Assembly (NCBI RefSeq): GCF_000617845.2
Contig: NZ_DF820425.1
Span: 5,135,725-5,199,724, forward strand
Length of the DNA stretch: 64,000 bases
From: Bradyrhizobium sp. DOA9
GTDB lineage: Bacteria; Pseudomonadota; Alphaproteobacteria; Rhizobiales; Xanthobacteraceae
Reading direction: 5' to 3'
Within the stretch, counting starts at the first letter, position 1, and each line of letters opens with the position of its first letter. Both the position numbers and the translations under genes were made by a program. Below the pieces are notes generated by a model, which saw only the letters and a program-made list of their open reading frames with translations, ran no database searches and had not been told where the DNA came from. Of this stretch, positions 48,053 through 57,642 are shown piece after piece.

Positions 48053-48778
48053 TCAGTAACGGCCGAGCATCGGGCCGCCGAACTTGTAGTTCAGGCGGAC
48101 GAGGCCCATGTCGACGTCCTGCTTGACGTTGACCGCCAGGACACCGCCGGCGCCGGTCAGATTCTTGTCGCTGCCACCCAGGAAGATGTGGTCGTACTCG
48201 ACGCCAACCGACCAGTTCGGGGCGAAACCATATTCGAGGCCTGCGCCGACGGTGCCGCCCCAACGGGTGTCGTCGCCCGACGCCAGCGACACGCCGCCGA
48301 ACGAGGCGTCGTACTTGGTGCTGGCCACAGCCGCACCGCCCTTGACGTAGATCAGGACGTTGTTCCAGGCGTAGCCGACCTGACCGGTGATCAGACCGAA
48401 CGCATCGATCTTGGTGTTGTTGGTCAAGCCGGAGATCGCGCCGACATGGCTGCCTGAGAAGTCGGCCCAGTTGCCCTGGCCTTCAACACCGAACACCCAC
48501 TGGCCGGCCTGCCAGCGATAGCCGATCTGACCACCGACCGTGCCGCCGGTCGCGTCGTGCGAACCATCACGGCCGAAACCGACCAGGTCCCATTTCGCGT
48601 TCGACGAACCGCCGCCGCCGTTGAGACCGATGTAGAAGCCGCTCCAGTCGTAAACGGCGGCGATCGCCGCCGGCGGAGCCTTGGTGTAAGGCCGCGCCGC
48701 GAGATCGGCAGCCAGCGCCGGCGCAGCCGCGCTGAGCGCGACAAGGCTGACAGCGGCGAGCAACAACTTCTTCTTCAT
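48053..48778 (-). CDS. Outer membrane beta-barrel protein (Omp25/Omp31/RopB family)
   Basis: A 241-aa protein. The signal peptide MKKKLLLAAVSLVALSAAAPALAA is followed by the family start DLAARPYTKAPP and YDWSGFYIGLNGGG, then eight alternating strands ending in GLVRLNYKFGGPMLGRY. Such porin-like proteins are abundant in rhizobial outer membranes. Codon use is strongly biased, suggesting high expression. It has its own strong terminator and a long upstream intergenic region. Confidence 0.92.
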   Translation of the reverse strand: MKKKLLLAAVSLVALSAAAPALAADLAARPYTKAPPAAIAAVYDWSGFYIGLNGGGGSSNAKWDLVGFGRDGSHDATGGTVGGQIGYRWQAGQWVFGVEGQGNWADFSGSHVGAISGLTNNTKIDAFGLITGQVGYAWNNVLIYVKGGAAVASTKYDASFGGVSLASGDDTRWGGTVGAGLEYGFAPNWSVGVEYDHIFLGGSDKNLTGAGGVLAVNVKQDVDMGLVRLNYKFGGPMLGRY

Positions 48779-49270
48779 TTGATTCCCGTTCCAGTTTCTT
48801 CAGAGGCCCCCGGGCCGTGGCGTGGTCATAACAGCGATCGACGGAATTGCTGTAACCGCGACGCCACAGTGCGATCGAAAGGACTTTGCTCATTAACGAA
48901 TGTTAATCGGAAGCTGCGCAGAAACCCTATGAAACAAGAGTTTTCAGCAATTCCAATGTCGTCGACGCGAGACAAACTGCATGCGCGCGGAACAACGTCG
49001 CGCGCACATTCGCGTGAATGAGAAGCGCAAAAGCGCGGGCGAGGTCCTCATCCCATTGTCGCCATATTTTCGCTCGCATTCATCACATTCGTGGAGCGTC
49101 AATCAAAATCGCCCGCACGTAATGAGGCCAATCGGCGTCAGTGCCTTTCGAAGCTGCAGCCCCACACACCGTCATCGTCCCAAAAGCCCGCCGGAAGCGC
49201 GCATCTCAAGGGATGGCCGCAGGGAACAGCTCTCAATGCGATAGCCCTGCGGTGAGCGCGCTACGTCTGC
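48779..49270. other. Long intergenic region upstream of the Omp25-type gene (about 490 bp)
   Basis: AT-richer near 48890-48960 (the omp promoter and leader side). It contains a strong inverted repeat at 48982-49006. No open frame has a convincing start and composition. An unannotated small RNA is possible but not shown. Confidence 0.5.
48982..49006. repeat. Perfect 8-bp inverted repeat
   Basis: TGCGCGCG-gaacaacgt-CGCGCGCA, able to form a very stable hairpin, in the gap between the omp gene and the HD-domain gene. There is no U-tract on either strand. It could be an operator or a structural element of an RNA. Confidence 0.4.
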
Positions 49271-49909
49271 TCAGCTTTGCCAGGGCGTATTTCGGATGCG
49301 CGTGCACGCGTTCGGCTTGCGGAAGCTCGGATCGTGATCTTCGATGTAGTCGAAGTTGACCGTCCCGAACGTCGTCTGCGGCTTCTTCAGCGCCGAGCAG
49401 GTCTGTACCTTCACGAACTCGTTCTTGAAGTCCCCGCGCGGGAACGCCGCGATCACCTGCTCGCGCTGGTGAGGCGTGTAATCGTCATACCCGATGCCCA
49501 CCACATCCACCAGAACGCCTGCGTTGGTGAGCGCGATCTCCGGTCTCATATATTGCGGAATGCCGGGCGTGGTGTGCAGGGCGATGGCCTCCCACACCAG
49601 ATCGGCCTGCGGATCAGCGATGCCGCGTGCCCGCAGAAACTCGCGCGCTGCATCGGCACCGTCGACCTCAAACCGCCTGGTCTCGGAATGGTAGTGATCG
49701 ACGAGACCGAGGTCGTGAAACAGCGCCGCGACATACAGGAGTTCGGAATCGAACTTCATCTTTTGGCGCAATCCCCTCAACGCGCCGAACACGTAGACGC
49801 GAACCGAATGGTTGAACAACATCTCGTCTTCGTAACTGCGCACCAGCTCGGCGGCCTCGCGTGCCAGTTTGCTGTCGGGAATTTTGACGCCGGAGATCAC
49901 GCTGGTCAT
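49271..49909 (-). CDS. HD-domain phosphohydrolase-like protein (cyanamide hydratase-like)
   Basis: A 212-aa soluble metal-dependent protein. The metal-binding pattern is His in LFNHSVRVYVFG, HD in YVAALFHDLGL and later His in EAIALHTTPGIP. The order and the LVDVVGIGYDD segment suit the HD subgroup that includes cyanamide hydratase-like proteins; the substrate is unknown. AGGAG lies about 8 nt before the ATG. It follows the AhpD-like gene by 42 nt and is probably co-transcribed with it. Confidence 0.82.
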   Translation of the reverse strand: MTSVISGVKIPDSKLAREAAELVRSYEDEMLFNHSVRVYVFGALRGLRQKMKFDSELLYVAALFHDLGLVDHYHSETRRFEVDGADAAREFLRARGIADPQADLVWEAIALHTTPGIPQYMRPEIALTNAGVLVDVVGIGYDDYTPHQREQVIAAFPRGDFKNEFVKVQTCSALKKPQTTFGTVNFDYIEDHDPSFRKPNACTRIRNTPWQS

Positions 49910-49951
49910 TTTCAGGCTCCTGCTTTCTGTTTCGGCTGTTTCCCTTCGCGG

Positions 49952-50413
49952 TCAGGCGGCCATTTCGAGCGCGGCTTGGGGCGTATTTCGGAAGCTGATC
50001 GACATGCGATTGTACGCGTTCATCAGGCTGATCGCGATCGTGAGATCGACCAGCTCGCGCTCGCCGAAGACCTTGCGCGCCGTTTGATAGGCTTCATCCG
50101 GGACGTTCGTCTCCGCGACGCGGGTGATCGTCTCGGCCCATGCGAGGGCCGCACGCTCGCGCTCGTCGAAAAGATGACCCGCCTCGGGCCAGGCCTGGAC
50201 CAGCGCGATCTTTTCGATTTTCACGCCGCTCTTCAGCAGGTCGCGTGTGTGCACATCGAGGCAGTAGGCGCAATTGTTGATCTGCGACACGCGAAGATAG
50301 ACCAGGGTGACCAGCGTCGCGGAAAGTCCGCTCTGCATGACATAGCCGTAGACACCGCCCAGCGCCTTCATGCCTGCCGGTGCGACGTGGTTGTAGTTGA
50401 GCCGTTCGCTCAT
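49952..50413 (-). CDS. AhpD-like carboxymuconolactone decarboxylase family protein
   Basis: A 153-aa all-helical protein with the redox motif CAYC (NNCAYCLDVHTRDLLKSG), typical of AhpD-like alkylhydroperoxidases, and the family start LNYNHVAPAGMKALGGV. It probably reduces peroxides or works as a thiol-disulfide partner. It is first in a two-gene unit with the HD protein and divergent from a MocR-type regulator, an arrangement that suggests direct control by that regulator. Confidence 0.88.
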   Translation of the reverse strand: MSERLNYNHVAPAGMKALGGVYGYVMQSGLSATLVTLVYLRVSQINNCAYCLDVHTRDLLKSGVKIEKIALVQAWPEAGHLFDERERAALAWAETITRVAETNVPDEAYQTARKVFGERELVDLTIAISLMNAYNRMSISFRNTPQAALEMAA

Positions 50414-50528
50414 CTGGCTGCTCCTTGATGATCGGGGGATGAACGCTCCCTCTCGCCCCCTTTAGGTGCCCCTGCACTGGTCCACAAAAAAGCACCAAGA
50501 ACGCACAAAACTCGTGTACCACGCAGGC

Positions 50529-51941
50529 ATGACGAGGCCGCTGCATCTGGAGCTCGATCGATCGGCAAAGACGCCGCTGGCCGAGCAGATCCACAAGGGG
50601 ATCAGAACCGCGATCGAAAGCGGCGTTCTCGCCCCGGGCGCACGCCTGCCCTCCTGGCAGGATCTCGCCGCCCAACTCGGCGTCGCACGCGGCACCGTAC
50701 GGACGGCATACGAAAAGCTTTCATCCGCCCAACTGATCGTCGCAAGCCGCGCGACTGGAACCCATGTCGCCGACCGGCCCTCGTTCCCGGTACGGCGGGA
50801 CAAGGCCCCGTCGCCTGGCTCGTTCATGGAGATGTACCAGGAACTGACGGCGGGGCCGGCGATCTTCCAGATGGGCGTGCCTGCGCAGGCGACCCTTCCC
50901 GCGACGTTGCTGGCGCGGATGCGCGCGCAGGCCGTTCGGGCGGAGGTGACCGCACCGGCGATCTACCCCGATCCACGCGGAGAGCCGGCGTTGCGGCGCG
51001 AGATCGCGGCCTACCTTGCGCTGGCGCGCGGGATCGAATGCGCGCCGTCCCAGATCATCGTCACGGCCGGTTTCAGCGGCGGCCTTGGCCTGGCGCTCCG
51101 CGTCCTCGGGCTTGAGCAGAAGAAGGCCTGGATGGAGGACCCTGGCTTTCCCTTTACCCGGCACGGTCTCGCGTTTGCGCGATTGACGGTTGCACCGATC
51201 CCCGTTGACGCGGATGGTATCGATGTCGATTACGGCCTGAAACATGCTCCTGATGCGGCACTGGTGGTCGTGACACCGGGCCAGCAGGCGCCGCTGGGCT
51301 CGACACTGTCGCTCGTGCGGCGCTCACGCCTGCTCGACTGGGCAGCGCAAAGCAAGGCATGGGTGATCGAGGATGACTATCTCAGCGAGCTTCAGCTCAA
51401 GGGCCGGGCGACGCCGGCGCTCGCATCGCTCGACCGCGCCGGCCGCGTCATTCACATCGGCTCTTTCAGCAAGACGGTGACGCCTGCCCTGCGGCTCGGC
51501 TTTGTCGTCGCACCAGCCGCCCTGGCGTCGCAATTTGCCGAAGCTGCTGCGTGCCTTGCGCCCGCGCCTGGGCCGGCGGTGCAGCTCGCGATAGCCGACT
51601 TCATGCGCGAGGGCCATTATCTGCGGCATCTTCGGCGCACGAAGCGGATTTACGCCGCGCAAGGCGATGCATTGCTGAAGTACCTTCGCGCGCGCACTGC
51701 GAACATTGCGCTTGCCGGGTTGGCGGCGGTCCTGCAATTGACGGACGGAGCACCCGACCTGGCCGTCGCCAGGGAAGCTGCACGGCTGGGACTTGCGCCT
51801 ACGCCGCTATCACTCTGGTATGCGTCGAAGGGATCGGTGCGCCCGGGACTTTTGCTCGGCGTGGCAACGTCTCCGCTGAAACGAATCGAGGCGTCCTGCG
51901 ATCGACTGCTGCAAATCATCGATCGTCTGACGCGGTCTTAA
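50529..51941 (+). CDS. MocR/PdxR-type PLP-dependent transcriptional regulator
   Basis: A 470-aa protein. An N-terminal GntR winged helix (about residues 10-75, AEQIHKGIRTAIESG and GVARGTVRTAYEKL) is fused to a fold-type I aminotransferase domain. The PLP-binding Lys is in GSFSKTVTPALRLGF, and VIEDDYLSEL supplies the pyridine-contacting Asp. ATG 50529 (MTRPLHLELD) is chosen over an upstream frame start. It is divergent from the AhpD-like gene across 115 bp that includes a GGTGC / GCACC inverted repeat (50465-50496). Confidence 0.9.
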   Translation: MTRPLHLELDRSAKTPLAEQIHKGIRTAIESGVLAPGARLPSWQDLAAQLGVARGTVRTAYEKLSSAQLIVASRATGTHVADRPSFPVRRDKAPSPGSFMEMYQELTAGPAIFQMGVPAQATLPATLLARMRAQAVRAEVTAPAIYPDPRGEPALRREIAAYLALARGIECAPSQIIVTAGFSGGLGLALRVLGLEQKKAWMEDPGFPFTRHGLAFARLTVAPIPVDADGIDVDYGLKHAPDAALVVVTPGQQAPLGSTLSLVRRSRLLDWAAQSKAWVIEDDYLSELQLKGRATPALASLDRAGRVIHIGSFSKTVTPALRLGFVVAPAALASQFAEAAACLAPAPGPAVQLAIADFMREGHYLRHLRRTKRIYAAQGDALLKYLRARTANIALAGLAAVLQLTDGAPDLAVAREAARLGLAPTPLSLWYASKGSVRPGLLLGVATSPLKRIEASCDRLLQIIDRLTRS

Positions 51942-52080
51942 GCTGACGGACGCAGCACGCCCCGCATGGATTCGTTGCATGAACGAATAGACGTGCCCCG
52001 GCCGGCTATGAAACGTTGTGATAACGGCGATCCTCATATAGGTTCGAACCTCTTCCTCGCCGTGCGTGGTCGCTTGCTGC

Positions 52081-53394
52081 ATGCTCGCCCGTATCCTGCT
52101 CCTCCTGGCCTCGCTCTTGCCTGCAGGCACTTTGCGCGCCGAAGCAACGCCGGTCGAGAAAGCCGGATTTGCCTCCAGGCTGACGATCTATCTCGCCAAG
52201 GGGCCAGCTGACGCATGCGGCCCGGGTTGCGATCGCTGGATCGCCATCGAGGGCGAGATCGATCGGGAGGCTGCGCTGCGCATTCGCCGCTTCCTGGCCG
52301 CCGTCAAGGACCTGCAGCACCCGATCTACCTCCACTCGCCCGGCGGCAACGTCGAGCAGTCCTACGCGATCGGGCGGTTGCTGCGCAGTCGCAAGGCGAT
52401 TGCCAGGGTCGGCCGGACGATCGCGACCGGCTGCGCCGCGGGCACGCAGGTGGACGCTGCCTGCCTGAAGCTCAAGAACGCAAGGGGTGAGGTCGAGGCC
52501 GAGCTCACCACGGCGCGTGCCATGTGCAACTCGGCCTGCGCATACGTCTTTCTCGGGGCGACATCGCGCGAGGTCGCCCCCGACGCCGCAATGGCGGTGC
52601 ATAATTCCAGGCTGGTGCTCGCCTTTGACGGACGGCCCGATCCGGCGGCCGTCGCGGAATACAGGCGGCGCCGGTTGATGGCGGCCGATCGCGATCGCGC
52701 CGCGTTCATTGCGGCGATGGGAATCAGCCGCGAGCTCGATTCCCTGATCCGGACGGTGAAGTTCGAAAGCCTGCACGTGCTGACGCGAACCGAGCTCTAC
52801 GGTTTCGGGATCGACACGCGAACGCTCGCCGAGACGAGCTGGACGCTGGAGAAAGAGGCCCGGCCGTTCGTCCGCAAGATCGCGACCGCAAAGAAGGATA
52901 ACGCCTCCACGTTCCGAACGATGGAGCTGCGCCTGTCTTGCGAAAGCAGCAAGGGCGCGCCGCTGACGTTTGCGGCCGAGGTCGACGAGGCGGCCGCCGG
53001 CAAGAGCACGATCCTGATCGCGGCGGATGCCGACAAGGCGGCCGGAGGATCTCCGCTGCGGACCGGCAAGTACGAGGTCTGGCGCGGCAACATCGATGCC
53101 GACATGGTCAAGGCGATACTCACCTCGCGCTCCCTGCAGGTCCGCGAAACCACGCCGATGGCGGACGACAAGACGGACATCACGAGGTTCGAGCTCGGCC
53201 TGGCCGGGCTGCCATCGCAGTGGGCCCGGCTCAAGGCATCCTGCACGTCGGCGACGCCGGGCCCGACAAGCTCCTGGCCGGTGACGCCTGGGCAAGCGGT
53301 TCCCTGGCAGGCCGCTCATTGGCCCGAGAGCCCGTGGACGCCCGCCCCCCAACCAACCGTCAGCACAGACCGTCCGCCCGCTCCGACGCCTTGA
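52081..53394 (+). CDS. Periplasmic ClpP/crotonase-fold protein (COG3904-like)
   Basis: A 437-aa protein with a signal peptide (MLARILLLLASLLPAGTLRA). The ClpP-like core (about residues 45-190) has YLHSPGGNVEQSYAIGRLLR, the Ser region AMCNSACAYVFLGATSREV and a His in MAVHNSRL, consistent with a Ser-His serine-protease-like site. The C-terminal half is a beta-rich region of unknown fold and a Trp/Pro-rich tail. ATG 52081 is chosen; an in-frame GTG 15 nt upstream exists. Substrate unknown; envelope quality control is a reasonable guess. Confidence 0.72.
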   Translation: MLARILLLLASLLPAGTLRAEATPVEKAGFASRLTIYLAKGPADACGPGCDRWIAIEGEIDREAALRIRRFLAAVKDLQHPIYLHSPGGNVEQSYAIGRLLRSRKAIARVGRTIATGCAAGTQVDAACLKLKNARGEVEAELTTARAMCNSACAYVFLGATSREVAPDAAMAVHNSRLVLAFDGRPDPAAVAEYRRRRLMAADRDRAAFIAAMGISRELDSLIRTVKFESLHVLTRTELYGFGIDTRTLAETSWTLEKEARPFVRKIATAKKDNASTFRTMELRLSCESSKGAPLTFAAEVDEAAAGKSTILIAADADKAAGGSPLRTGKYEVWRGNIDADMVKAILTSRSLQVRETTPMADDKTDITRFELGLAGLPSQWARLKASCTSATPGPTSSWPVTPGQAVPWQAAHWPESPWTPAPQPTVSTDRPPAPTP

Positions 53395-53441
53395 AATGCC
53401 GCCGGACATCGCCCCGGGGTGATTCAACTCGCAACATTTAT

Positions 53442-56400
53442 TCAACGCTCGTCGAGCAGGGAGCGGACCTTCGCGGCCAGGTCCTCGATCGCAAAGGGCT
53501 TGGACAGCAAATGCTTGCCGGCATCGAGCACGCCATTGTGGACGATCGCGTTGCGCGTGTAGCCGGTGGTGAACAGCACCTTCAGGTCCGGGTAACGTCT
53601 CGACAGTTCGGCCGCGAGCTCGGCGCCGGTCATGTCGGGCATGACGACGTCGGTGAACAGCAGATCCGGAATGAAACCGCTCTCGATTTTGCCGATCGCC
53701 TCCCGGGCGCTCGCGGCCTCGACGACGGTATAGCCAAGCTCGCGCAGGCTTTCGGACGAGATGCTGCGGACCCGCTCGTCGTCCTCGACGACGAGGATGG
53801 TCTCGCTCTGCAGGCTTGCACCGGGATGCGGCACGCCTTGCGACGGAGCTGAGACCGCCTCTTCGCCCGCAAAGCGTGGCAGATAGATCTTCACGGTCGT
53901 GCCGACGTCGACCTCCGAATAGATTTTGACGTGGCCGCCCGATTGCCGCACGAAGCCGTAGACCTGGCTGAGGCCAAGTCCAGTCCCCTTGCCCACGACC
54001 TTGGTCGTGAAGAACGGATCGAAGACCTTTCCCAGCACGTCCGCCGCAATGCCCGTGCCGTTGTCCGTCACTGCAATGAGAACGTACTGCCCCGGCTGCA
54101 GCGCGTATTCGCGGGCATATTTTCGATCTATCGAGGCGTTGGCGGTTTCGATCGTCAGCCTGCCGCCCTTCGGCATGGCATCGCGTGCATTGACCGCAAG
54201 ATTGACGAGCGCGCTTTCGAGCTGGGCAGGGTCTGCCTTGACGCGCCACAGGCCAGCCGCCAGGACCGCCTCGAGACGGACGAGCTCGCCGAGCGAGCGC
54301 TCGAGCAGCTCACTCATCTCACCGACCATCCTGTTGATGTCCACGACCTCGGGCGCAAGAGGCTGCTGTCGCGAGAACGCCAGCAATCTCTGCGTCAATG
54401 TGGCGGCACGGTTTGCACCATCCATGGCGCTCTCGAGGAAGCGGTCAATATTGGGCTCTCCCTTGGCGAGCCGCCGTTTGGCGAGATTCAGGCTGCCGAG
54501 GATCACGGCCAGCATGTTGTTGAAGTCGTGGGCGATCCCTCCCGTCAACTGCCCGACGGCTTCCATCTTCTGCGATTGCCGCAATTGCTCCTCGGCCTTC
54601 ATGCGCTCGGCGATCTCGTCGGCGACACGTTGCTCGAGCTCGGCATTGAGCGCTTCGAGCCTGGTCAGCAGCCGGGCATTGTCGATCGCGGTTGCGGCGT
54701 GGCCGGCAATGCCGAGCAATGCGGCCTCGTGCGCGTCGTGAAATCGACCGACCTCCGCATGGCCGAAGAAAAGCCCACCGAGCACTTCGCCGCTTCGCGA
54801 GATCACGGGGACCGCGAGGTAGGACCGGACCGGAAGATGGCCCTCGGGCATGCCCTTCCGCGGCGCATTCTTGCCATAACGCGGGTCTTGCAGGATGTCG
54901 TCCGACCGCACCACGCCCGTGCCCTTGAAGGTCGGCTCGAACACGGCGGTGTTGCGCGGCATCGGGAAGTTTTCGAAAGCCGATCGCGGCGCGCCGGACA
55001 GCGAATACAGCATGTAGCTGCCGCCGTCCGCGGCCAGGACGTTATAGAAGAAGGCTCCGAACTGCGCCCCCGTCAGCTCGACGCCGGCATCCGTCACGAT
55101 CTGGACGATCCGCTCGAGATCGCGTTCCCGGGCAACCGATGCTCCCGTGTCGTTGAGGATCCTCAGATGACCTTCGGTCTTCTTTTGCGCGGAGATATCC
55201 AGCACGGTCCCGATGAACCGGCTGGCCTGGCCGTCGGAAAAGATTGCGTGACCCGTTGCGGCGATCCAGCGCTCGACGCCATCCTCGATGCCGACGGTCC
55301 GGTATTCGATGTTGTAGTTTGCCGGAGCATGCGGCTTCAGAGCTGCCGAGACGGCCTCATGGGCGCGCTGCCTGTCGTCGGGATGGATACCCTTCAGGAA
55401 TGAGCCCTCATAGCTGACCTCGGCATCCGGTGGGAGACCGAACACCTCCTTGCAGCGGCTATCCCATCGAAGGATATCGTTGACCGGATCGTAGTCCCAG
55501 GTGCCGATTCCGGCGGCCTTGTTGGCGAGGACCAGCCGCTCGGCGGCTTCGCGCGCCGCCTGCTCGGATCGGACGCGCTCGATGTGCGCCCATGATCGCT
55601 CCGTCACCTCGGTGAGCAAGGCAAGTTCGCGCGGCGTCCAAAGATGCGGACCGCGGTGATGAATGGCCATCAAGGCGGTCAGGCGCCCTTCCTTCACCAA
55701 GGGCATGCAGATCGTCGAACCGATCCCGATGCTCTGGAAAGTGGCCGCTTCCTCGGGGGCGATCTCCTTCAGATTGTCGTTGATGATGAGGGGCCGGCCG
55801 GCGCCCAGCTCCCGCACCGCCTTCTCGCCGAAGTCGGCAAGGCTGTAGTGCCCCACGATGTGCATCGCACCGGGGGCCGCCCAATCCCCGCGGATGGTGA
55901 AGCCGTCCTGATCAGGATCCATGTCGGCATAGGCGCAATTGGAGACGCCGAGATACTCACCGACCATTTTCGTCGTCACCGCCATGACGCCGTCCGCATC
56001 GCGCGTCTTGGCCGTTTCCTTGTTGAGGGTGTCCAGGAAGAGCAGCCGCGCTTCGTTCTCGCGCACCGCGCTCTCGGCGCGGCGGCGTTCGACGGCGGTG
56101 CGGGTGCGTTCGGCAACCTCGCGGATGAGCTCCAGCTCCGCTGGGCTCCATTCCCGCGGCGTGGCATTGTTGAGGTAGAGCAGCGCCACGACCCCGTCGG
56201 GCTCGGAGATCGGCATGTTGACCAATGCGCGGGCCGAGATCGCCTCGAGAGCTCGGGCGCGGTCGCCGACGCGAGGGTCCCTTTCTGCATCGGCGCAGAT
56301 GACCGTCTCACCCCGCTTCAAGTCCTCGATATAGCTGCCATAGTCGCGAAAGCGCAGCACGCCGGCCAGGCTCGAGATCCCCGGCGCATTCCAGTCGCGC

Positions 56401-56591
56401 GCGATCGTGATGGTCTCGGCTGAGATATCGACGGTGCCGTAACCTGCCCGGCTGACCTTGAGGCTGCGGCCCAGCAGCTCCGCCGCCGCATAGGCGAGAT
56501 CGTCGGGGTTGCCGATCTCTCGAATATGATCGCCGAGGGTGGCTAGGACGGCGTTGCGGTCGGCCGAAGGTCCGCCGGTCGCTGTCGTCAT
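53442..56591 (-). CDS. GAF/PAS hybrid sensor histidine kinase with receiver domain
   Basis: A 1049-aa cytosolic signalling protein without transmembrane segments. Domain order: GAF (about 17-170), GAF (about 190-350), PAS with PAC (about 360-475), GAF (about 490-650), a short coiled coil, HisKA with phospho-acceptor His in GIAHDFNNM, HATPase with DNGTGIAADVL and KGTGLGLSQVYG, and a C-terminal receiver with Asp in LLFTDVVMPDM and Lys in LLSKPFAI. It is likely a redox, light or small-ligand sensor; no chromophore Cys can be assigned. No separate response regulator is adjacent. Confidence 0.93.
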   Translation of the reverse strand: MTTATGGPSADRNAVLATLGDHIREIGNPDDLAYAAAELLGRSLKVSRAGYGTVDISAETITIARDWNAPGISSLAGVLRFRDYGSYIEDLKRGETVICADAERDPRVGDRARALEAISARALVNMPISEPDGVVALLYLNNATPREWSPAELELIREVAERTRTAVERRRAESAVRENEARLLFLDTLNKETAKTRDADGVMAVTTKMVGEYLGVSNCAYADMDPDQDGFTIRGDWAAPGAMHIVGHYSLADFGEKAVRELGAGRPLIINDNLKEIAPEEAATFQSIGIGSTICMPLVKEGRLTALMAIHHRGPHLWTPRELALLTEVTERSWAHIERVRSEQAAREAAERLVLANKAAGIGTWDYDPVNDILRWDSRCKEVFGLPPDAEVSYEGSFLKGIHPDDRQRAHEAVSAALKPHAPANYNIEYRTVGIEDGVERWIAATGHAIFSDGQASRFIGTVLDISAQKKTEGHLRILNDTGASVARERDLERIVQIVTDAGVELTGAQFGAFFYNVLAADGGSYMLYSLSGAPRSAFENFPMPRNTAVFEPTFKGTGVVRSDDILQDPRYGKNAPRKGMPEGHLPVRSYLAVPVISRSGEVLGGLFFGHAEVGRFHDAHEAALLGIAGHAATAIDNARLLTRLEALNAELEQRVADEIAERMKAEEQLRQSQKMEAVGQLTGGIAHDFNNMLAVILGSLNLAKRRLAKGEPNIDRFLESAMDGANRAATLTQRLLAFSRQQPLAPEVVDINRMVGEMSELLERSLGELVRLEAVLAAGLWRVKADPAQLESALVNLAVNARDAMPKGGRLTIETANASIDRKYAREYALQPGQYVLIAVTDNGTGIAADVLGKVFDPFFTTKVVGKGTGLGLSQVYGFVRQSGGHVKIYSEVDVGTTVKIYLPRFAGEEAVSAPSQGVPHPGASLQSETILVVEDDERVRSISSESLRELGYTVVEAASAREAIGKIESGFIPDLLFTDVVMPDMTGAELAAELSRRYPDLKVLFTTGYTRNAIVHNGVLDAGKHLLSKPFAIEDLAAKVRSLLDER

Positions 56592-56757
56592 CGGTCACCC
56601 CCGAACACGTCCCTCGCTCCACCTGCACACCGATAAAACAGTAACCGTAGGAAGACGGTTAGGTTCCCGGCCGGGGGACGGCTCTGCATCAAGACGCCTC
56701 TCGGCCCCGGCCGAGGCGAGTGATGCGGGTGGTCAAGTGCCTTCAATGACGACGGAC

Positions 56758-57531
56758 TTAGACCGGCGTATAGATCACGAGCTTCAAGGCGGGATCGTCG
56801 TTGGCCTGAAAGCTGGTGTGCTCGAAGTGCAGCACGCCCTTGGTCGGATGGTTCATGGTCTTGCGGCCCGAGATGGTGCTGCGGACGTCGTGTGCCTCCC
56901 ACCATTCGGCGAATTCCGGACTGCCCTCGCGCAGTCGCGTCAGCAGCTCCGTGAAGGCGGGATCGCCGGCCCAGACGTCGTGATTGGCGCGAAACATCGC
57001 CACCATGGCCTTGGCAACGTCCGTCCAGCCGGCGCCGTACGATTTTCGCGTCTGCTTGTTGGTCATCATCAGGAGCAACGTGTTGCGGTCCTGCTCCGGC
57101 AATCGCCCGAAGCCGAAGACCTCCTCGGCCGCATCGTTCCAGGCCAGCACGTCCCACCGCCGCCCGGTGATGTAGGCCGGCTGGTGCAGGCTCTCGATCA
57201 TCCGCCGAATGGGCGGAGGCACGATCTCGCGCGTGAACGGGCTTCTTGCGCGCTCGCGCGCCAGCGCCTTGAGGTGCGCGTGCTCGGCCTTGCTGAGACG
57301 GAGCGCCCGGGCTAGCGCATCCACGGTGGTGACGGACGGGCTCACGGTGCGGCCCTGTTCGAGCCGGATGTACCAGTCGACGCCGATGCCGGCGAGCTGC
57401 GCGACCTCCTCGCGGCGCAGTCCCGCGGTGCGCCGGCGCCTGCCGATCGGGAGCCCGACGGCTTTGGGCGACAGCTTTTCGCGACGCGACCTCAGGAAGT
57501 CGCCGAATTCGACGCGGCGAGGATCGGCCAT
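56758..57531 (-). CDS. XRE-family regulator with MmyB-like ligand-binding domain
   Basis: A 257-aa protein. The N-terminal helix-turn-helix (GLRREEVAQLAGIGVDWYIRLEQGR, about residues 35-60) is followed by a domain with PAYITGRRWDVLAWNDAAEEVF and a C-terminal VLHFEHTSFQANDD, the layout of MmyB-type regulators that bind a small or fatty-acid-like ligand. It is divergent from an MDR oxidoreductase across 111 bp, so it probably controls that gene and itself. Confidence 0.88.
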   Translation of the reverse strand: MADPRRVEFGDFLRSRREKLSPKAVGLPIGRRRRTAGLRREEVAQLAGIGVDWYIRLEQGRTVSPSVTTVDALARALRLSKAEHAHLKALARERARSPFTREIVPPPIRRMIESLHQPAYITGRRWDVLAWNDAAEEVFGFGRLPEQDRNTLLLMMTNKQTRKSYGAGWTDVAKAMVAMFRANHDVWAGDPAFTELLTRLREGSPEFAEWWEAHDVRSTISGRKTMNHPTKGVLHFEHTSFQANDDPALKLVIYTPV

Positions 57532-57642
57532 GACGGATGTCCCTGCGATGGAGGGTCTATGGAATACTAGGATAATACCAGGCCTTCATGTCTTCCGCCA
57601 AGGCGGCGCATACGGATTTCACCCCACCTCGAGGTGAACATC

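Noticed and set aside
56695-56718. GC-rich imperfect hairpin between the histidine kinase and XRE genes
   Set aside because: It has a 2-nt bulge and no U-tract, so it is too weak to call a terminator.
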